Position numbers and translations under genes: made by a program. Shown piece by piece: positions 1-8,934 of a stretch of 53,552 nt of DNA; position 1 is the first letter of the stretch; each line of letters begins with the position of its first letter. This DNA comes from CAZUXE01 sp964624585 (GTDB taxonomy: Bacteria > Hydrothermota > Tepidihabitantia > B3-TA06), in NCBI GenBank assembly GCA_964624585.1, contig CAZUXE010000013.1, positions 1 to 53,552 of the forward strand, given 5' to 3'. The notes under the pieces are model-generated. The model was not told the DNA's origin. It worked only from the letters and a program-made list of their open reading frames with translations, and searched no databases.

Positions 1-6
1 AATAAG

Positions 7-83
7 CTAGTCAAAAGATTATCAAAAGTTAGTCAAAAGCTAGTCAAAAGTTGATCAAAAGGTAGGCAAAACTTGGTCAACTA
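7..83 (+). repeat. 11-bp tandem array, family A (seven units)
   Basis: Seven consecutive 11-nt units fit NNNRTCAAAAG, with degeneration in the last two: CTAGTCAAAAG, ATTATCAAAAG, TTAGTCAAAAG, CTAGTCAAAAG, TTGATCAAAAG, GTAGGCAAAAC, TTGGTCAACTA. The A4 tracts recur every 11 bp, close to the helical repeat, so the array may be intrinsically curved. Sister arrays lie at 14725, 21286 and 45555, all intergenic and all in this orientation. The array may continue beyond the left edge of the window. Function unknown. Confidence 0.85.
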
Positions 84-316
84 TAGCTCATCGTTGTATC
101 TATGTGATTAAACTTCCCCGAATTTCAGCTCATAACTGCGTTAAAGCCTTAGAAAGAGAAGTGTGAGTTACCACTAAATCTTGAACAAACTGCACTAAGC
201 TTTGACGGGATTAAGAAGTAGCTCACTCAACGAAAATTTCCCCCGTTGTGGAGAGCCTGCCTCCTGGGATACTCATTTTTACTATATCCCATAGGGTAGG
301 GGGTTGGAGGGATGCT

Positions 317-464
317 TTCCCCTTCCCCCGCCGACTTTGTCGTCGACCCCTCCCACCAAGGGAGGGGAATCTTTCAACGCTAATGCTCCACTCCTTGTTG
401 TGGGAGAATTTTACAACACCATGTCTCCCCCTCCTTGGTGGAGGGGGATAAAGGGGGAGGGGGC
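317..464. repeat. GC-rich inverted-repeat element (MITE/REP-like)
   Basis: Two inverted arms face each other. Each arm holds its own palindrome: CCCCTCCC-ACCAAG-GGAGGGG at 347-367 and CCCCCTCC-TTGGT-GGAGGGGG at 427-447. The outer C-rich stretch at 319-332 is complementary to the G-rich stretch at 451-464. The central 50 nt is AT-rich and has no gene. The G/C-tract composition contrasts with the AT-rich intergenic DNA elsewhere. It resembles the small palindromic repeats scattered in many draft bacterial genomes. It lies about 75 nt upstream of the dehydrogenase gene, inside its likely leader. No transposase is visible, so mobility is only inferred. Confidence 0.6.
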
Positions 465-539
465 TCAAGTTTAGTTGACATCTCCCCTCTCCCGAATAAG
501 ATTCAAGCAAATCTGAAAACAACTTATATAGGAGGCATC

Positions 540-2087
540 ATGGTTCTTCCGTTTCAAAACGAGCCATACAAGGATTTTTCCAAAGAAGAAAATCGCAAAC
601 CGCAGCTTGAAGCTATCGCGGCACTTGAAGCAAAATACGGCACTACCTATCCGCTTTTCATCGGCGGCAAGGAAGTTATGGCTAAGGAAACCTTTGCGTC
701 CATCAACCCGGCGGACAAAGACAAGGTTATTGGCCACTTCCAAAAAGCCGACGTTGAGTTAGCTGAGCAAGCAATGCAGGCCGCGCTTGAAGCGTTCGAG
801 TGGTGGCGCTTCTTTGACTATCGTGAGCGGGCTAATATTTTGTTCAAGGCCGCTCACATTGCCCGTCGACGCCGTTTTGAAATAAACGCGGCTATGATTC
901 TTGAAGAAGGCAAAAATTGGCTAGAAGCTGACGCTGACACAGCCGAAGGCATTGACTTTCTGGAATTCTACGGTCGCGAAATGCTTCGCCTTGGACCCAA
1001 TCAGGACGTAACCCCATTCCCTGGTGAAAACAACGAACTGCGCTATATACCACTAGGCGTAGGCGTTATTATTCCGCCTTGGAACTTCCCATGGGCAATT
1101 CTTGTCGGCATGAGTTCTGCAGCCATAGTTACCGGCAACACCATAATTCTTAAACCTTCGTCTGATTCCCCAATGCTGGGTCAGATTTTTGTTGAAATAA
1201 TGCGTGAAGCCGGCTTACCCGCAGGCGTCTTGAACTACCTGACCGGCCCGGGCGCAATTGCAGGCGATTATTTGGTTAAGCATCCCAAAACCCGATTCAT
1301 CAGCTTCACCGGTTCAAAAGAAGTTGGTCTCTACATTATAGAACACGCGGCAAAAACCTACCCAGGTCAAATATGGATTAAGCGCGTAGTTGCCGAAATG
1401 GGCGGCAAGGATTGTATTCTGGTTGACGAAGAAGCCGACATTGATGCAGCGGTAGAAGGTGTCGCGGTGGCCGCGTTCGGATTCCAAGGGCAAAAATGTT
1501 CAGCCTGCTCCCGCGCCATCATTGACGAGAAGGTCTACGATGAGTTCGTTGCCAAGCTGATTCCGCGCGTAAAGCAAATTACAGTTGGAGAAACCAAGAA
1601 CACCGACAACTGGATGGGCCCTGTTATCAATGAAAAAGCGCTGAAAAATACTCTGGCATACATAGATATCGGCAAGAATGAAGGCAAGCTGCTGACCGGC
1701 GGAAATACCGTTGAAGGCAAGGGATTCTTCCTAGAGCCTACAGTTTTTGGCGATGTAGCCTATGACGCTCGCATTGCACAGGAAGAGATATTTGCTCCAG
1801 TACTCGCGCTAATTAAGTGCAAGGGTTTTGATGACGGAATAAGAATTGTGAACTCAACAGAGTTCGGTCTGACCGGCGCTATATTTACTCAGAGCCGCGA
1901 AAAAATTGAGCGGGCCAAACGGGAATTCCACGTGGGAAACTTCTACATCAACCGCAAATGCACAGGCGCCTTGGTTGACGTTCAGCCATTCGGCGGATTC
2001 AACATGTCTGGCACCGACTCCAAGGCCGGTGGCCGCGACTACCTACTTTTGTTTATGCAAGGTAAGTCGATTGCAGAGCGTTTTTAA
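540..2087 (+). CDS. rocA: L-glutamate gamma-semialdehyde (1-pyrroline-5-carboxylate) dehydrogenase
   Basis: Aldehyde dehydrogenase superfamily enzyme that oxidises glutamate gamma-semialdehyde to glutamate with NAD+, the last step of proline and arginine/ornithine catabolism in the cytoplasm. The 515-residue product matches the length of stand-alone RocA-type enzymes. Visible motifs are the cofactor-binding PPWNFPWAI (residues 179-187), FTGSKEVG (256-263), the general-base Glu286 in AEMGGKD and the catalytic Cys320 in FQGQKCSACSR. An upstream in-frame extension to 435 is open, but the ATG at 540 has a near-perfect AGGAGG eight nt ahead, so I chose it. The gene is monocistronic and followed by a strong hairpin terminator. 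The glutamate dehydrogenase at 45918-47189 could take its product onward. No proline dehydrogenase is in the window. Confidence 0.93.
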   Translation: MVLPFQNEPYKDFSKEENRKPQLEAIAALEAKYGTTYPLFIGGKEVMAKETFASINPADKDKVIGHFQKADVELAEQAMQAALEAFEWWRFFDYRERANILFKAAHIARRRRFEINAAMILEEGKNWLEADADTAEGIDFLEFYGREMLRLGPNQDVTPFPGENNELRYIPLGVGVIIPPWNFPWAILVGMSSAAIVTGNTIILKPSSDSPMLGQIFVEIMREAGLPAGVLNYLTGPGAIAGDYLVKHPKTRFISFTGSKEVGLYIIEHAAKTYPGQIWIKRVVAEMGGKDCILVDEEADIDAAVEGVAVAAFGFQGQKCSACSRAIIDEKVYDEFVAKLIPRVKQITVGETKNTDNWMGPVINEKALKNTLAYIDIGKNEGKLLTGGNTVEGKGFFLEPTVFGDVAYDARIAQEEIFAPVLALIKCKGFDDGIRIVNSTEFGLTGAIFTQSREKIERAKREFHVGNFYINRKCTGALVDVQPFGGFNMSGTDSKAGGRDYLLLFMQGKSIAERF

Positions 2088-2118
2088 TACCAATAATCGG
2101 TTAATTAATTAAGATTGC

Positions 2119-2150
2119 GGGCTGACCTTAAGGTCAGCCCCTACTTTTTT
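2119..2150 (+). terminator. Rho-independent terminator of the dehydrogenase gene
   Basis: A perfect 9-bp stem, GGGCTGACC / GGTCAGCCC, around a TTAA loop is followed after four nt by six T residues. It begins 32 nt after the stop codon of the dehydrogenase gene. Confidence 0.9.
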
Positions 2151-2277
2151 GAACTTGACAACACAATAAGCTTCTGCTTACTTAACAAAGTCAAATATTA
2201 AAAAAAGATAATTACATTTCGGACTAACAATGACTTAGAACTTTTCGGATAAATCCCTGTTATTCCTCAAACATATC

Positions 2278-2463
2278 ACGTATCAAATTGGAATCCCTGA
2301 AAGTCATCGTCTGGCCTCTGAAACCGATAGCGATATGATCTAATATTCAAATCCTTAGATGCAGTGACTTGTAGTTTTCGCTTCTTAAGATCTTCCAATT
2401 ATTAGTATTTCAACAAATCCTTGTAATCTTTTCTTCTAGTTTTTCGGTAGATTTTTTAACCAT
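2278..2463 (-). pseudogene. Remnant of a small decayed gene
   Basis: The minus strand has an AAGGAG ribosome binding site ahead of an ATG at 2463 that encodes MVKKSTEKLEEKITRIC and then stops. A +1 change of frame continues as coding-like sequence (KDYKDLL..., two adjacent stops, then LEDLKKRKLQ and RFQRPDDDFQGFQFDT). The lysine/glutamate-rich composition and intact start signals suggest a recent gene broken by frameshift and nonsense changes. I do not recognise the family. It lies inside a stretch of about 590 nt without an intact gene. Confidence 0.35.
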
Positions 2464-2609
2464 GACGTTCTCCTTTATTTACTGCATTAAACTTAATTTA
2501 TTATACACATTTTACTTTATCAATCTAAATACTATTTTAGAACAAAGCTTTAGGTAACTTTTAGCTAGAATGGAGATACAGTTTACCTATCTTACCTTTT
2601 TGAAAACAC

Positions 2610-2637
2610 TTGACAATATCGTATTTCCATATATCCT
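2610..2637 (+). promoter_or_regulatory. Sigma-70-type promoter for the V4R-like gene
   Basis: TTGACA at 2610-2615, a 16-nt spacer and TATCCT at 2632-2637. A GGAGGG ribosome binding site follows just before the ATG at 2680. Confidence 0.6.
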
Positions 2638-2679
2638 TAAACATCGTTAGTTAATATTATTTTAAGAACGGAGGGCCGA

Positions 2680-3240
2680 ATGGCTAATGTACGTGGAAAT
2701 TCATTTAATACAATTAATCGTTGGCTGACCAAAAAATTTACCGCCGATGAATATGAGCTTTTTATAGCTAAACTTAAACCTGATATTGTTCAAGTTCTTA
2801 CCCAAGCTGAATCGCGCTTATGGTATTCTCTAGACCACCTTACAGAAATATACAATCATATATCTACAGAACTCGGCAACGGTGATGATAGTATTCTTGA
2901 AGACCTTGGACGCTATCTTGCCGAAACAGATCTAGGCGGAGTACTCAAACCCTTGATAATGTTTATTTCAATTCCGCAGGCCTTAAAACGCACCCCAAAA
3001 TTGTGGCCACGCTATGATGATTCCGGGGAATTCAAATTAGCTTTGCTTGATGAAGATAATAAAAAGGCTGTTCTTGAATTGGCTGATTACGACGGCGGAG
3101 AACACCACTGCGTAATTATTCGCTCATGGATGAAAAGAGGTTGTGAACTCTTGGGTGGGAAAGACGTAGAAATCAAGGAAACTTTGTGTCGTTGGCAAAA
3201 TGGCGGCCATGTATGCCGATGGGAAATTACATGGAATTAA
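2680..3240 (+). CDS. V4R/heme-NO-binding-like small sensor protein
   Basis: Soluble 186-residue protein with no signal peptide or membrane segment. The C-terminal region (about residues 110-186) contains a GCELLGG stretch and ends in a two-cysteine pattern, CRWQNGGHVCRWEITW. This resembles the 4-vinyl-reductase/HNOB-like ligand-binding fold, where such cysteines bind metal or small ligands. The family assignment rests on this C-terminal pattern alone. It has its own promoter and a strong GGAGGG site at the start. It is followed by unrelated minus-strand genes, so no partner can be named. A sensory role is inferred, not shown. Confidence 0.5.
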   Translation: MANVRGNSFNTINRWLTKKFTADEYELFIAKLKPDIVQVLTQAESRLWYSLDHLTEIYNHISTELGNGDDSILEDLGRYLAETDLGGVLKPLIMFISIPQALKRTPKLWPRYDDSGEFKLALLDEDNKKAVLELADYDGGEHHCVIIRSWMKRGCELLGGKDVEIKETLCRWQNGGHVCRWEITWN

Positions 3241-3451
3241 ATGTAGTTGACTTCGCGACTATCTACATCCTCACAATTGTAATTACCCTGCAAGAAGACT
3301 AAAAACAAGTTATTCCAAAATCTCTACCAGTCTATTTATCAAAAATATAATAGATAACATTTAAGGGTTTGGGATATTAAGGAAAATACGTATGCTATCA
3401 TTCCCTTACCCAACATCTAAGATTAGGATATAACTATATAGTTAGGGATTA

Positions 3452-3748
3452 TTAGAGCGGTGTCCTACCCGTTATTTTTCCCGCAAGTTCGCTACCCAGG
3501 CTAGTTAGTTGAAATTCTGTTTCAGATAGTTCAAGCCATCCTGTAGCCTTTAGTATACGTAAAGACGCTTTAACGGCTCCTTCAATAGCATAGGATGGAA
3601 TATTCCCTTCCAGCACCTGCTCAACACCATTTACAAGTTTATCAAATTTAATTGGAGCATCGGCATCATACAATGTTTTAATTATTGCACAGGAAACATT
3701 GGTACGCTTGAAAAAATCTACTAATGATTCTTCAAGAGAATTAGACAT
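3452..3748 (-). CDS. Small winged-helix-like hypothetical protein
   Basis: A 98-residue protein starting MSNSLEESLVDF. Its order of predicted elements (helix, FDKLVNGVEQ helix, recognition-like helix, then GWLELSETEFQLTSLG as a possible wing) resembles small winged-helix DNA-binding proteins, but no specific family is recognised. The frame is open upstream to a TTG at 3766, but the ATG at 3748 is preceded by AAGGAGG at good spacing and is the better start. The neighbouring minus-strand cupin gene ends about 60 nt further upstream, so the two may share a transcript. Confidence 0.55.
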   Translation of the reverse strand: MSNSLEESLVDFFKRTNVSCAIIKTLYDADAPIKFDKLVNGVEQVLEGNIPSYAIEGAVKASLRILKATGWLELSETEFQLTSLGSELAGKITGRTPL

Positions 3749-3808
3749 CCAAACCTCCTTGGTCAAATTCTAGGCATACGTTTTTTGCATACAAAGTGAT
3801 ATATGTCA

Positions 3809-4147
3809 TTATTGATGCGGTACCATACAAATAAACTTAAGGATATCTTTACCGGTATTTTTGAAATTATGCTCTTCCCCAGGTGCAACAAAAACAGACA
3901 TTCCAGCCTTTATTGGAATATCTCCTTCTTTTCCGCTCACAACTCCTTGTCCAGAAAGAACATACACCTCGTGTTCCCAATCGTGAGAATGAAACGGCGT
4001 ATGTCCTGCCGGCTCTATCTCAAATTCACGCATCGCGAAATTAGGGGCGCCTTCAGGTTTTGAAATCAACCATCTGATTTTAACATTAACAACTCCCTCC
4101 TGCTCAATCGTATCCTGCTTTACTTCCGAAGCGCTTCGTACCAGCAT
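3809..4147 (-). CDS. Single-domain cupin protein
   Basis: A 112-residue cupin_2-type protein. The metal-binding motifs are clear: HSHDWEHEVYVLSG (residues about 53-66) supplies two His, Glu and a third His region, and GEEHNFKN (about 90-97) supplies the last His of motif 2. Such single cupins bind a divalent metal and act as small enzymes or ligand sensors; the substrate cannot be read from sequence. An AAGGAGG site precedes the ATG. The promoter at 4168-4195 overlaps the 3' end of the preceding gene, so it probably has its own transcription start. Confidence 0.85.
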   Translation of the reverse strand: MLVRSASEVKQDTIEQEGVVNVKIRWLISKPEGAPNFAMREFEIEPAGHTPFHSHDWEHEVYVLSGQGVVSGKEGDIPIKAGMSVFVAPGEEHNFKNTGKDILKFICMVPHQ

Positions 4148-4167
4148 TTTTCCTCCTTAGTTAAATA

Positions 4168-4195
4168 AATATAGCTGCAAATTTCACAATGTCAA
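4168..4195 (-). promoter_or_regulatory. Promoter of the cupin gene
   Basis: On the minus strand: TTGACA (4190-4195), a 16-nt spacer and TATATT (4168-4173). The -35 box and spacer lie inside the last codons of the upstream gene (4184-4963). Confidence 0.7.
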
Positions 4196-4963
4196 CAATT
4201 TATTAAATTCAGAAATATGTAAAAGACGGTAGGCAGGCTTAAATTTTTCTTTATAGGATAAGGAATGGTGAAATGTGCCTACAAGAATCTCTTCCGGTTC
4301 AATTCCAATTGAACGCGATTGGGGCAGCAGACGTATTCTTCTTCGCGGTACATCTAATGAAACTTTCTCAGCTGACCGCATCACGCACTGAAACAAGACT
4401 TCTGGCTTTATTCCAATATCTTTAGCCGCTCTTAAGTTAACACGGTACAAATCGCCCTCTGGAGAAATTCTCTCCCCTAAAGGTTCGTTTAAGGACGTCA
4501 GGCAAAAATCCCATTCCTCCGTAAAAGCATCCCAGGCCTTATTAAGATTCGACAAAAGATGCGCTCCACCGTAAACTGCCTGAAAAACTAACTTACGCTT
4601 TTCTTCTTTAGCAAGTTTTCCGTAAAGCGCTTCACTATCTTTAATTATTTCAGCAAATGATGTTGCAGGAGATAAAGGGGATAAAATCTGAGGTTCATCA
4701 CTTGAACTTATTAGATATTTAGGAAAATTGATAAGCGTCCGAGATAACTTTGAATGATAAAGAATTATTTTTTTATTATACTGCCGTGAACGTTCAATTA
4801 GAATTTCAACAAGCATTTTGTAAGCCTCTGGACGAATATCCGGATGCTTGCCATGAACAAAGGTTGAAACAATACACCCATCATGTGCAAGAAACATGCT
4901 GCCAACAGGCAATATGTCGCTTTTAGTTAACTCAAGCCAAAGTATGGTTTGAGAACTTTGCAT
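4184..4963 (-). CDS. Hypothetical protein coupled to the C25 peptidase gene
   Basis: A 259-residue soluble protein without signal peptide or recognised domain. The middle (residues about 90-170) looks helical; the C-terminal part has an arginine-rich VPRRRIRLLPQSRS segment. Its ATG shares one base with the stop codon of the upstream peptidase gene (TAATG), so the two are likely translationally coupled. That suggests a role connected with the secreted peptidase, for example in its expression, but this is inference from position only. Confidence 0.7.
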   Translation of the reverse strand: MQSSQTILWLELTKSDILPVGSMFLAHDGCIVSTFVHGKHPDIRPEAYKMLVEILIERSRQYNKKIILYHSKLSRTLINFPKYLISSSDEPQILSPLSPATSFAEIIKDSEALYGKLAKEEKRKLVFQAVYGGAHLLSNLNKAWDAFTEEWDFCLTSLNEPLGERISPEGDLYRVNLRAAKDIGIKPEVLFQCVMRSAEKVSLDVPRRRIRLLPQSRSIGIEPEEILVGTFHHSLSYKEKFKPAYRLLHISEFNKLLTL

Positions 4964-7900
4964 TACCTGACAACTATAAATTTGCCCATAACTACATCTG
5001 CTGAATTTGGAACCCTGATATCGTCTTTCCTGGTTTTTCCGCTTAGACGGAATATGTATACACCGTTAGGTAGAGGTTGAGCATCGGAATCAAGACCGTC
5101 CCATAAATAACTTCCGTATCCCGAAGGATAATATGCGGCAGGTAAACGCCTCAGCGGCCTTCCACTTTGGGAAAAAATTTGGATAGAAACGTCGGCTGCG
5201 GCATTCAAATCGAAAGTAAATTCCGCATTTGAAGAAACAGGATTCGGATACACAAGCACATCAGAAATGTTGAATTTACTGACAAATGAAGCGTACAATG
5301 TAAGCTTATGTGTAGAAAGGTTTCTCATATTATCCACAGCATTGACTACCAATTCATTTTTTTCAAAACCAAGTACAATAGGAACTGTAGCTTTACCCTT
5401 AGTTGCCATGCCACTTGCAGTTTCCTGATATTCAAAGTATTTGGCAAGATCTATTGATTTATCTTTATTAATAATTAAGGACAAGGAATCTTCACCACCA
5501 ATTCCCAGCCCTGATAAACCCGTTAGATTAATTCCAGAAGGGTCTTCAAACTCAACGGTTAAATCAAAAGCTCCTGAAATTGTATCGCCATCTGTCAAGG
5601 GAGTTCCATTCGCCAAAAATCTTACCTGCGGTCCTGTTTTATCAGTTATTGCCACGCTACCTTGACTAACTACAATAGAGTCTTTACGAAAAACGTATGT
5701 TGAATCTGAATCTTCACAAAGAATATACCAATATGCAGTTTTAGTATCTTTAATGCCACGCGGGACTATAAATTTCAAATTTTCGCCTTTAGCGTCAAGC
5801 TTACCGGTAGCCCTATAGAGTAATTCTCCTTTTTTGTAGTAAGGATAGGTATGAATTCTTAGATTTCTTCCGTAATCATAGCTGTAAGCGGTATCTCTCT
5901 TAAATACCCAACCTCCGTAAGCAGAAGACGACCAGTGTGCATCTGACGCTACTTGAGAGATTTTGAAGGAAATCGCAGCCGTATCCGTTGTTATAAAACT
6001 ATCAACAGAATTGCTTACATTTAATTGAGTGGGATAATCGAAAGGTATCCCTGGGTCACCGAAAAGAACGTAAATCCAGGCTCCAAAAGCGTGCTTGGAT
6101 GTAAGCGAAAAAAACAAATCACCAATATTAGCATTCTTCATGTTTCTAAAATCATGTACTAAGCTCTTAGCTAAAGTTTCATTTGAGCCTCCTGAGGTAC
6201 CTTTGGTAGCAGCCAAAGAAGCAATAGCTCCCTGCTTAGCGCGAACAATCTCTTCTGCAAGACTTTCCGAACGGGTATCGTCAAAACGACCGACTCCACA
6301 GGAACAAAACATGGCAAAAGGCAATTTTGAACCGTTATGAATCATTGGTATATCATTTAGCATAAGGACTTTTTCATGAGTCAACTGATCGCCCTTACCG
6401 TGTCCAAAGAAAAAGAAAAACCTTCCGCCTTGGCTCAAGGCATCAAGTAAAGCAAACTTAGCGTCTGGCTTTCCGCCGAGTTTATAGGAAAAATCTGACA
6501 AGTAAACCTTCACAGGATCAAACTCTGGTGAAAGTAAAGTACTGATTTGCTCACAAGCTGAAACATGATTTCCAATAGCGTCCCATTCTGCGGGATTAGG
6601 GGAACCTTTATAGAAATCGTCGGCCAAAAGTATGAGTTTTGTTCTCCATGCACCGGATGCTTGTTGATATGATTTCAATTTATCCAGATAGGTATAAACA
6701 TCACGAGGTTCGCGAGCGGTAATGCGGGAAACCACTACTTCAGGAGCATAAAGCGTTGAGGTGTCAAAATCGCCAAACCATACTTCACTGGTCAATGCGG
6801 AGTTATCGGTAACATTAGGATTAAGACTTGAACCATAGCTATTTACTAAAAAGAATCCTTTTGTATTAGAATAGTTGAGCTTGTTTCTGTAATCATAGGT
6901 TCCGTCACCAATAATCAATACATAAAGCAGTTTCCCCCCTCCTTTTTGATAGGCATAAGAAAGAAAATGCTTCACAGCCTGAGGTTCTTTTACACCGTAT
7001 CCAAAATCCCTAACTATTTCATCAATACCTACAACCTTGATTTTAGGCGTTGCGACACCATTTATGTGTAAAGTTTTCAAGCGATACTCGGCATAATCTT
7101 CAGCAGCTTGCATATTCAAAGCCGTAGTAAGAATAAGAAAATCAACCGACCAATTCTCATTCCACAAACTACCCGGGCTTAGCAACTCTAATTTTGGCGA
7201 ACTCAGTTTAGAGTACTGGGCAAACCATATAGGTATAGTATTCCTTATTCTAGTTCGCAGCCTCATTCCACCATTCTCAATCTTCCAATCGGTTAGAATA
7301 ACGGGGTTAAACGGATCGTTGACATCCAAAATAAAGGGCGTTGAGTTAAGGTTTTCGACAAAGTAGTCTTTAGCGCCTTTCATGTACACCCAAAACCCTT
7401 TATCGTCAAACCTAAGCCTTTTTTTACCAACAATCCTGAACCAATCGGGATATACTATCAACTGTCCAGAACCTGAAACTTCAACTGTCAAATCCCAGAT
7501 ATTGGAAACAGGTACATTCGGTTTAACTGTCGAATAAATTGGATTAGCTGACTTTCTGCTCCTGTATATAAGAGTATCCTGAGCAACCAAAACCCTAAAA
7601 CCTACCGCACTATTCGGAGCTTCAATTTTCGCAGAAAAAGTATCCACACTGCTAAGACCTGCAAGGTCAAGCTTAAATGTTTCAGAACTATCTTGAGTCG
7701 TTTTCTGAATCTTTGACCACAACCACAGTATTCCTGCCCTGGCTGGACATTCGTGGTCTTCTTCAAAATGAAGAACTACATCAGCCGTAGAATCAAAATC
7801 ACCACCCTGAGGAGGAACAGGCCTTGTTTGCATCCTCTTCCCCTTCGCTGCGCCCCAAGTTAACCAATAAACGTTCTCTTCAACATATGGACTAGTCTGC

Positions 7901-8847
7901 AAATCCCTTTCTGTAAAATTCCATGTTTTTGCTCCCTTTCCAAAAAAGACCAAGTAATCATCTCTGTCAAACCTCCCATCACTTTGACCGTGAACATATA
8001 TCGGAAGTTCTGATAAATCATCGGGAAAAGCCTCACCAGGCTTTCTATTTTTTGGATACATAACTCTCAGAGTGGTAGGATCTATACTTGAAGAAGAAAC
8101 TCCAGCTTTTTGCAAATCATGATAGCTTATTTTATAAATACCATCCTCAGCCATGGATATTTTGACCCAATTGGAGGAAGAGGCAAATGGATTCGCAGGT
8201 ATCTTGGAAACAGCAGGAATTGCCCAATTTCTACACTGCTGATAATTTAAAATATCACTTGCATAAATATGATTAAGATTATTATTCGATACAAAATTTC
8301 CAGTTTTTGAAAATAATACCCTTGGTTTATCAAAAGACACTTTTATTTTTACCTGATTGGAAACTGTCAATTCTCCGCTTGCCGGATCATAACCTACCGG
8401 TGTATATTCGACAATAACTACCCTGTAATCACGCCATCGTGTTATTTCATAACGCGCAGACGGCGTAATTTTTACAAACTGCGACTTATCTGGCTGCTGT
8501 TCAGGTATAGAATACTCCTCGATACCGGGAATACCTGTAGTTTCAAGTTGAATACCTGAATAGCTCTGTTGCGTACCAATTTTTATATCAACTTTCACTT
8601 CACCTTCTGGCGGAACCCCTATCACTGCCCTGTAGCTGGGATAAAGCAAGCCATTCGATTCTGTGAAAACTGCATCAGGAAACAGCTCCCTGAAATTGAC
8701 AGATGAATGTGAACGCAAGAGAACAGGCTGCTGCGATTGAGTATTAATTACCACCTCAGCCCATCCATCACCGCTTCCGCTCAGTGTTGGACCAGCAAGT
8801 AACGATGATGATATGAGAATAACGCCTATAGCTAATAATTTTCGCAT
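4963..8847 (-). CDS. Secreted peptidase of family C25 (gingipain/PorU-like)
   Basis: A 1294-residue exported protein. Residues 1-18 are a typical signal peptide. A beta-rich prodomain-like region (about 20-560) precedes the C25 caspase-fold domain (about 560-930), with His816 in FFFFFGHGKGDQ and the nucleophile region CSCGVG (Cys848/Cys850). The C-terminus has an Ig-like domain followed by a VYPNPV...SGRPLRRL...NGVYIFRL segment, the pattern of FlgD-like/type IX secretion sorting domains. In Bacteroidota, PorU of this family is the type IX system's sortase. Here it could be a sortase or a surface protease; without other por genes in the window I cannot decide. It is followed by a coupled unknown gene and sits downstream of an envelope operon. 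Confidence 0.85.
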   Translation of the reverse strand: MRKLLAIGVILISSSLLAGPTLSGSGDGWAEVVINTQSQQPVLLRSHSSVNFRELFPDAVFTESNGLLYPSYRAVIGVPPEGEVKVDIKIGTQQSYSGIQLETTGIPGIEEYSIPEQQPDKSQFVKITPSARYEITRWRDYRVVIVEYTPVGYDPASGELTVSNQVKIKVSFDKPRVLFSKTGNFVSNNNLNHIYASDILNYQQCRNWAIPAVSKIPANPFASSSNWVKISMAEDGIYKISYHDLQKAGVSSSSIDPTTLRVMYPKNRKPGEAFPDDLSELPIYVHGQSDGRFDRDDYLVFFGKGAKTWNFTERDLQTSPYVEENVYWLTWGAAKGKRMQTRPVPPQGGDFDSTADVVLHFEEDHECPARAGILWLWSKIQKTTQDSSETFKLDLAGLSSVDTFSAKIEAPNSAVGFRVLVAQDTLIYRSRKSANPIYSTVKPNVPVSNIWDLTVEVSGSGQLIVYPDWFRIVGKKRLRFDDKGFWVYMKGAKDYFVENLNSTPFILDVNDPFNPVILTDWKIENGGMRLRTRIRNTIPIWFAQYSKLSSPKLELLSPGSLWNENWSVDFLILTTALNMQAAEDYAEYRLKTLHINGVATPKIKVVGIDEIVRDFGYGVKEPQAVKHFLSYAYQKGGGKLLYVLIIGDGTYDYRNKLNYSNTKGFFLVNSYGSSLNPNVTDNSALTSEVWFGDFDTSTLYAPEVVVSRITAREPRDVYTYLDKLKSYQQASGAWRTKLILLADDFYKGSPNPAEWDAIGNHVSACEQISTLLSPEFDPVKVYLSDFSYKLGGKPDAKFALLDALSQGGRFFFFFGHGKGDQLTHEKVLMLNDIPMIHNGSKLPFAMFCSCGVGRFDDTRSESLAEEIVRAKQGAIASLAATKGTSGGSNETLAKSLVHDFRNMKNANIGDLFFSLTSKHAFGAWIYVLFGDPGIPFDYPTQLNVSNSVDSFITTDTAAISFKISQVASDAHWSSSAYGGWVFKRDTAYSYDYGRNLRIHTYPYYKKGELLYRATGKLDAKGENLKFIVPRGIKDTKTAYWYILCEDSDSTYVFRKDSIVVSQGSVAITDKTGPQVRFLANGTPLTDGDTISGAFDLTVEFEDPSGINLTGLSGLGIGGEDSLSLIINKDKSIDLAKYFEYQETASGMATKGKATVPIVLGFEKNELVVNAVDNMRNLSTHKLTLYASFVSKFNISDVLVYPNPVSSNAEFTFDLNAAADVSIQIFSQSGRPLRRLPAAYYPSGYGSYLWDGLDSDAQPLPNGVYIFRLSGKTRKDDIRVPNSADVVMGKFIVVR

Positions 8848-8934
8848 AACACCCTATTTCCTTTCTTGTCGCATAACAACGACATACAATATTTTTTAAG
8901 CTCTTTTTGAAAAATCAGGGACAATATAATTCTT

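Noticed and set aside
7..83. 11-bp array read as a CRISPR or as coding repeats
   Set aside because: Units are far too short for CRISPR, without unique spacers, and the frame is not sustained as a protein with start signals.
248..451. Short open frames across the GC-rich inverted repeat
   Set aside because: They follow from the palindromic G/C-tracts; no ribosome binding site or plausible protein composition.
435..539. Upstream start of the dehydrogenase gene
   Set aside because: The added residues (glycine-rich, from the repeat element) are not homologous, while the ATG at 540 has AGGAGG at proper spacing.
2278..2463. Antitoxin-like gene start (MVKKSTEKLEEKITRIC)
   Set aside because: The frame stops after 17 codons and no toxin partner is nearby; recorded only as a gene remnant.
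3241..3280. Terminator after the V4R-like gene
   Set aside because: Only an interrupted stem around TTCGCGA and no T run.
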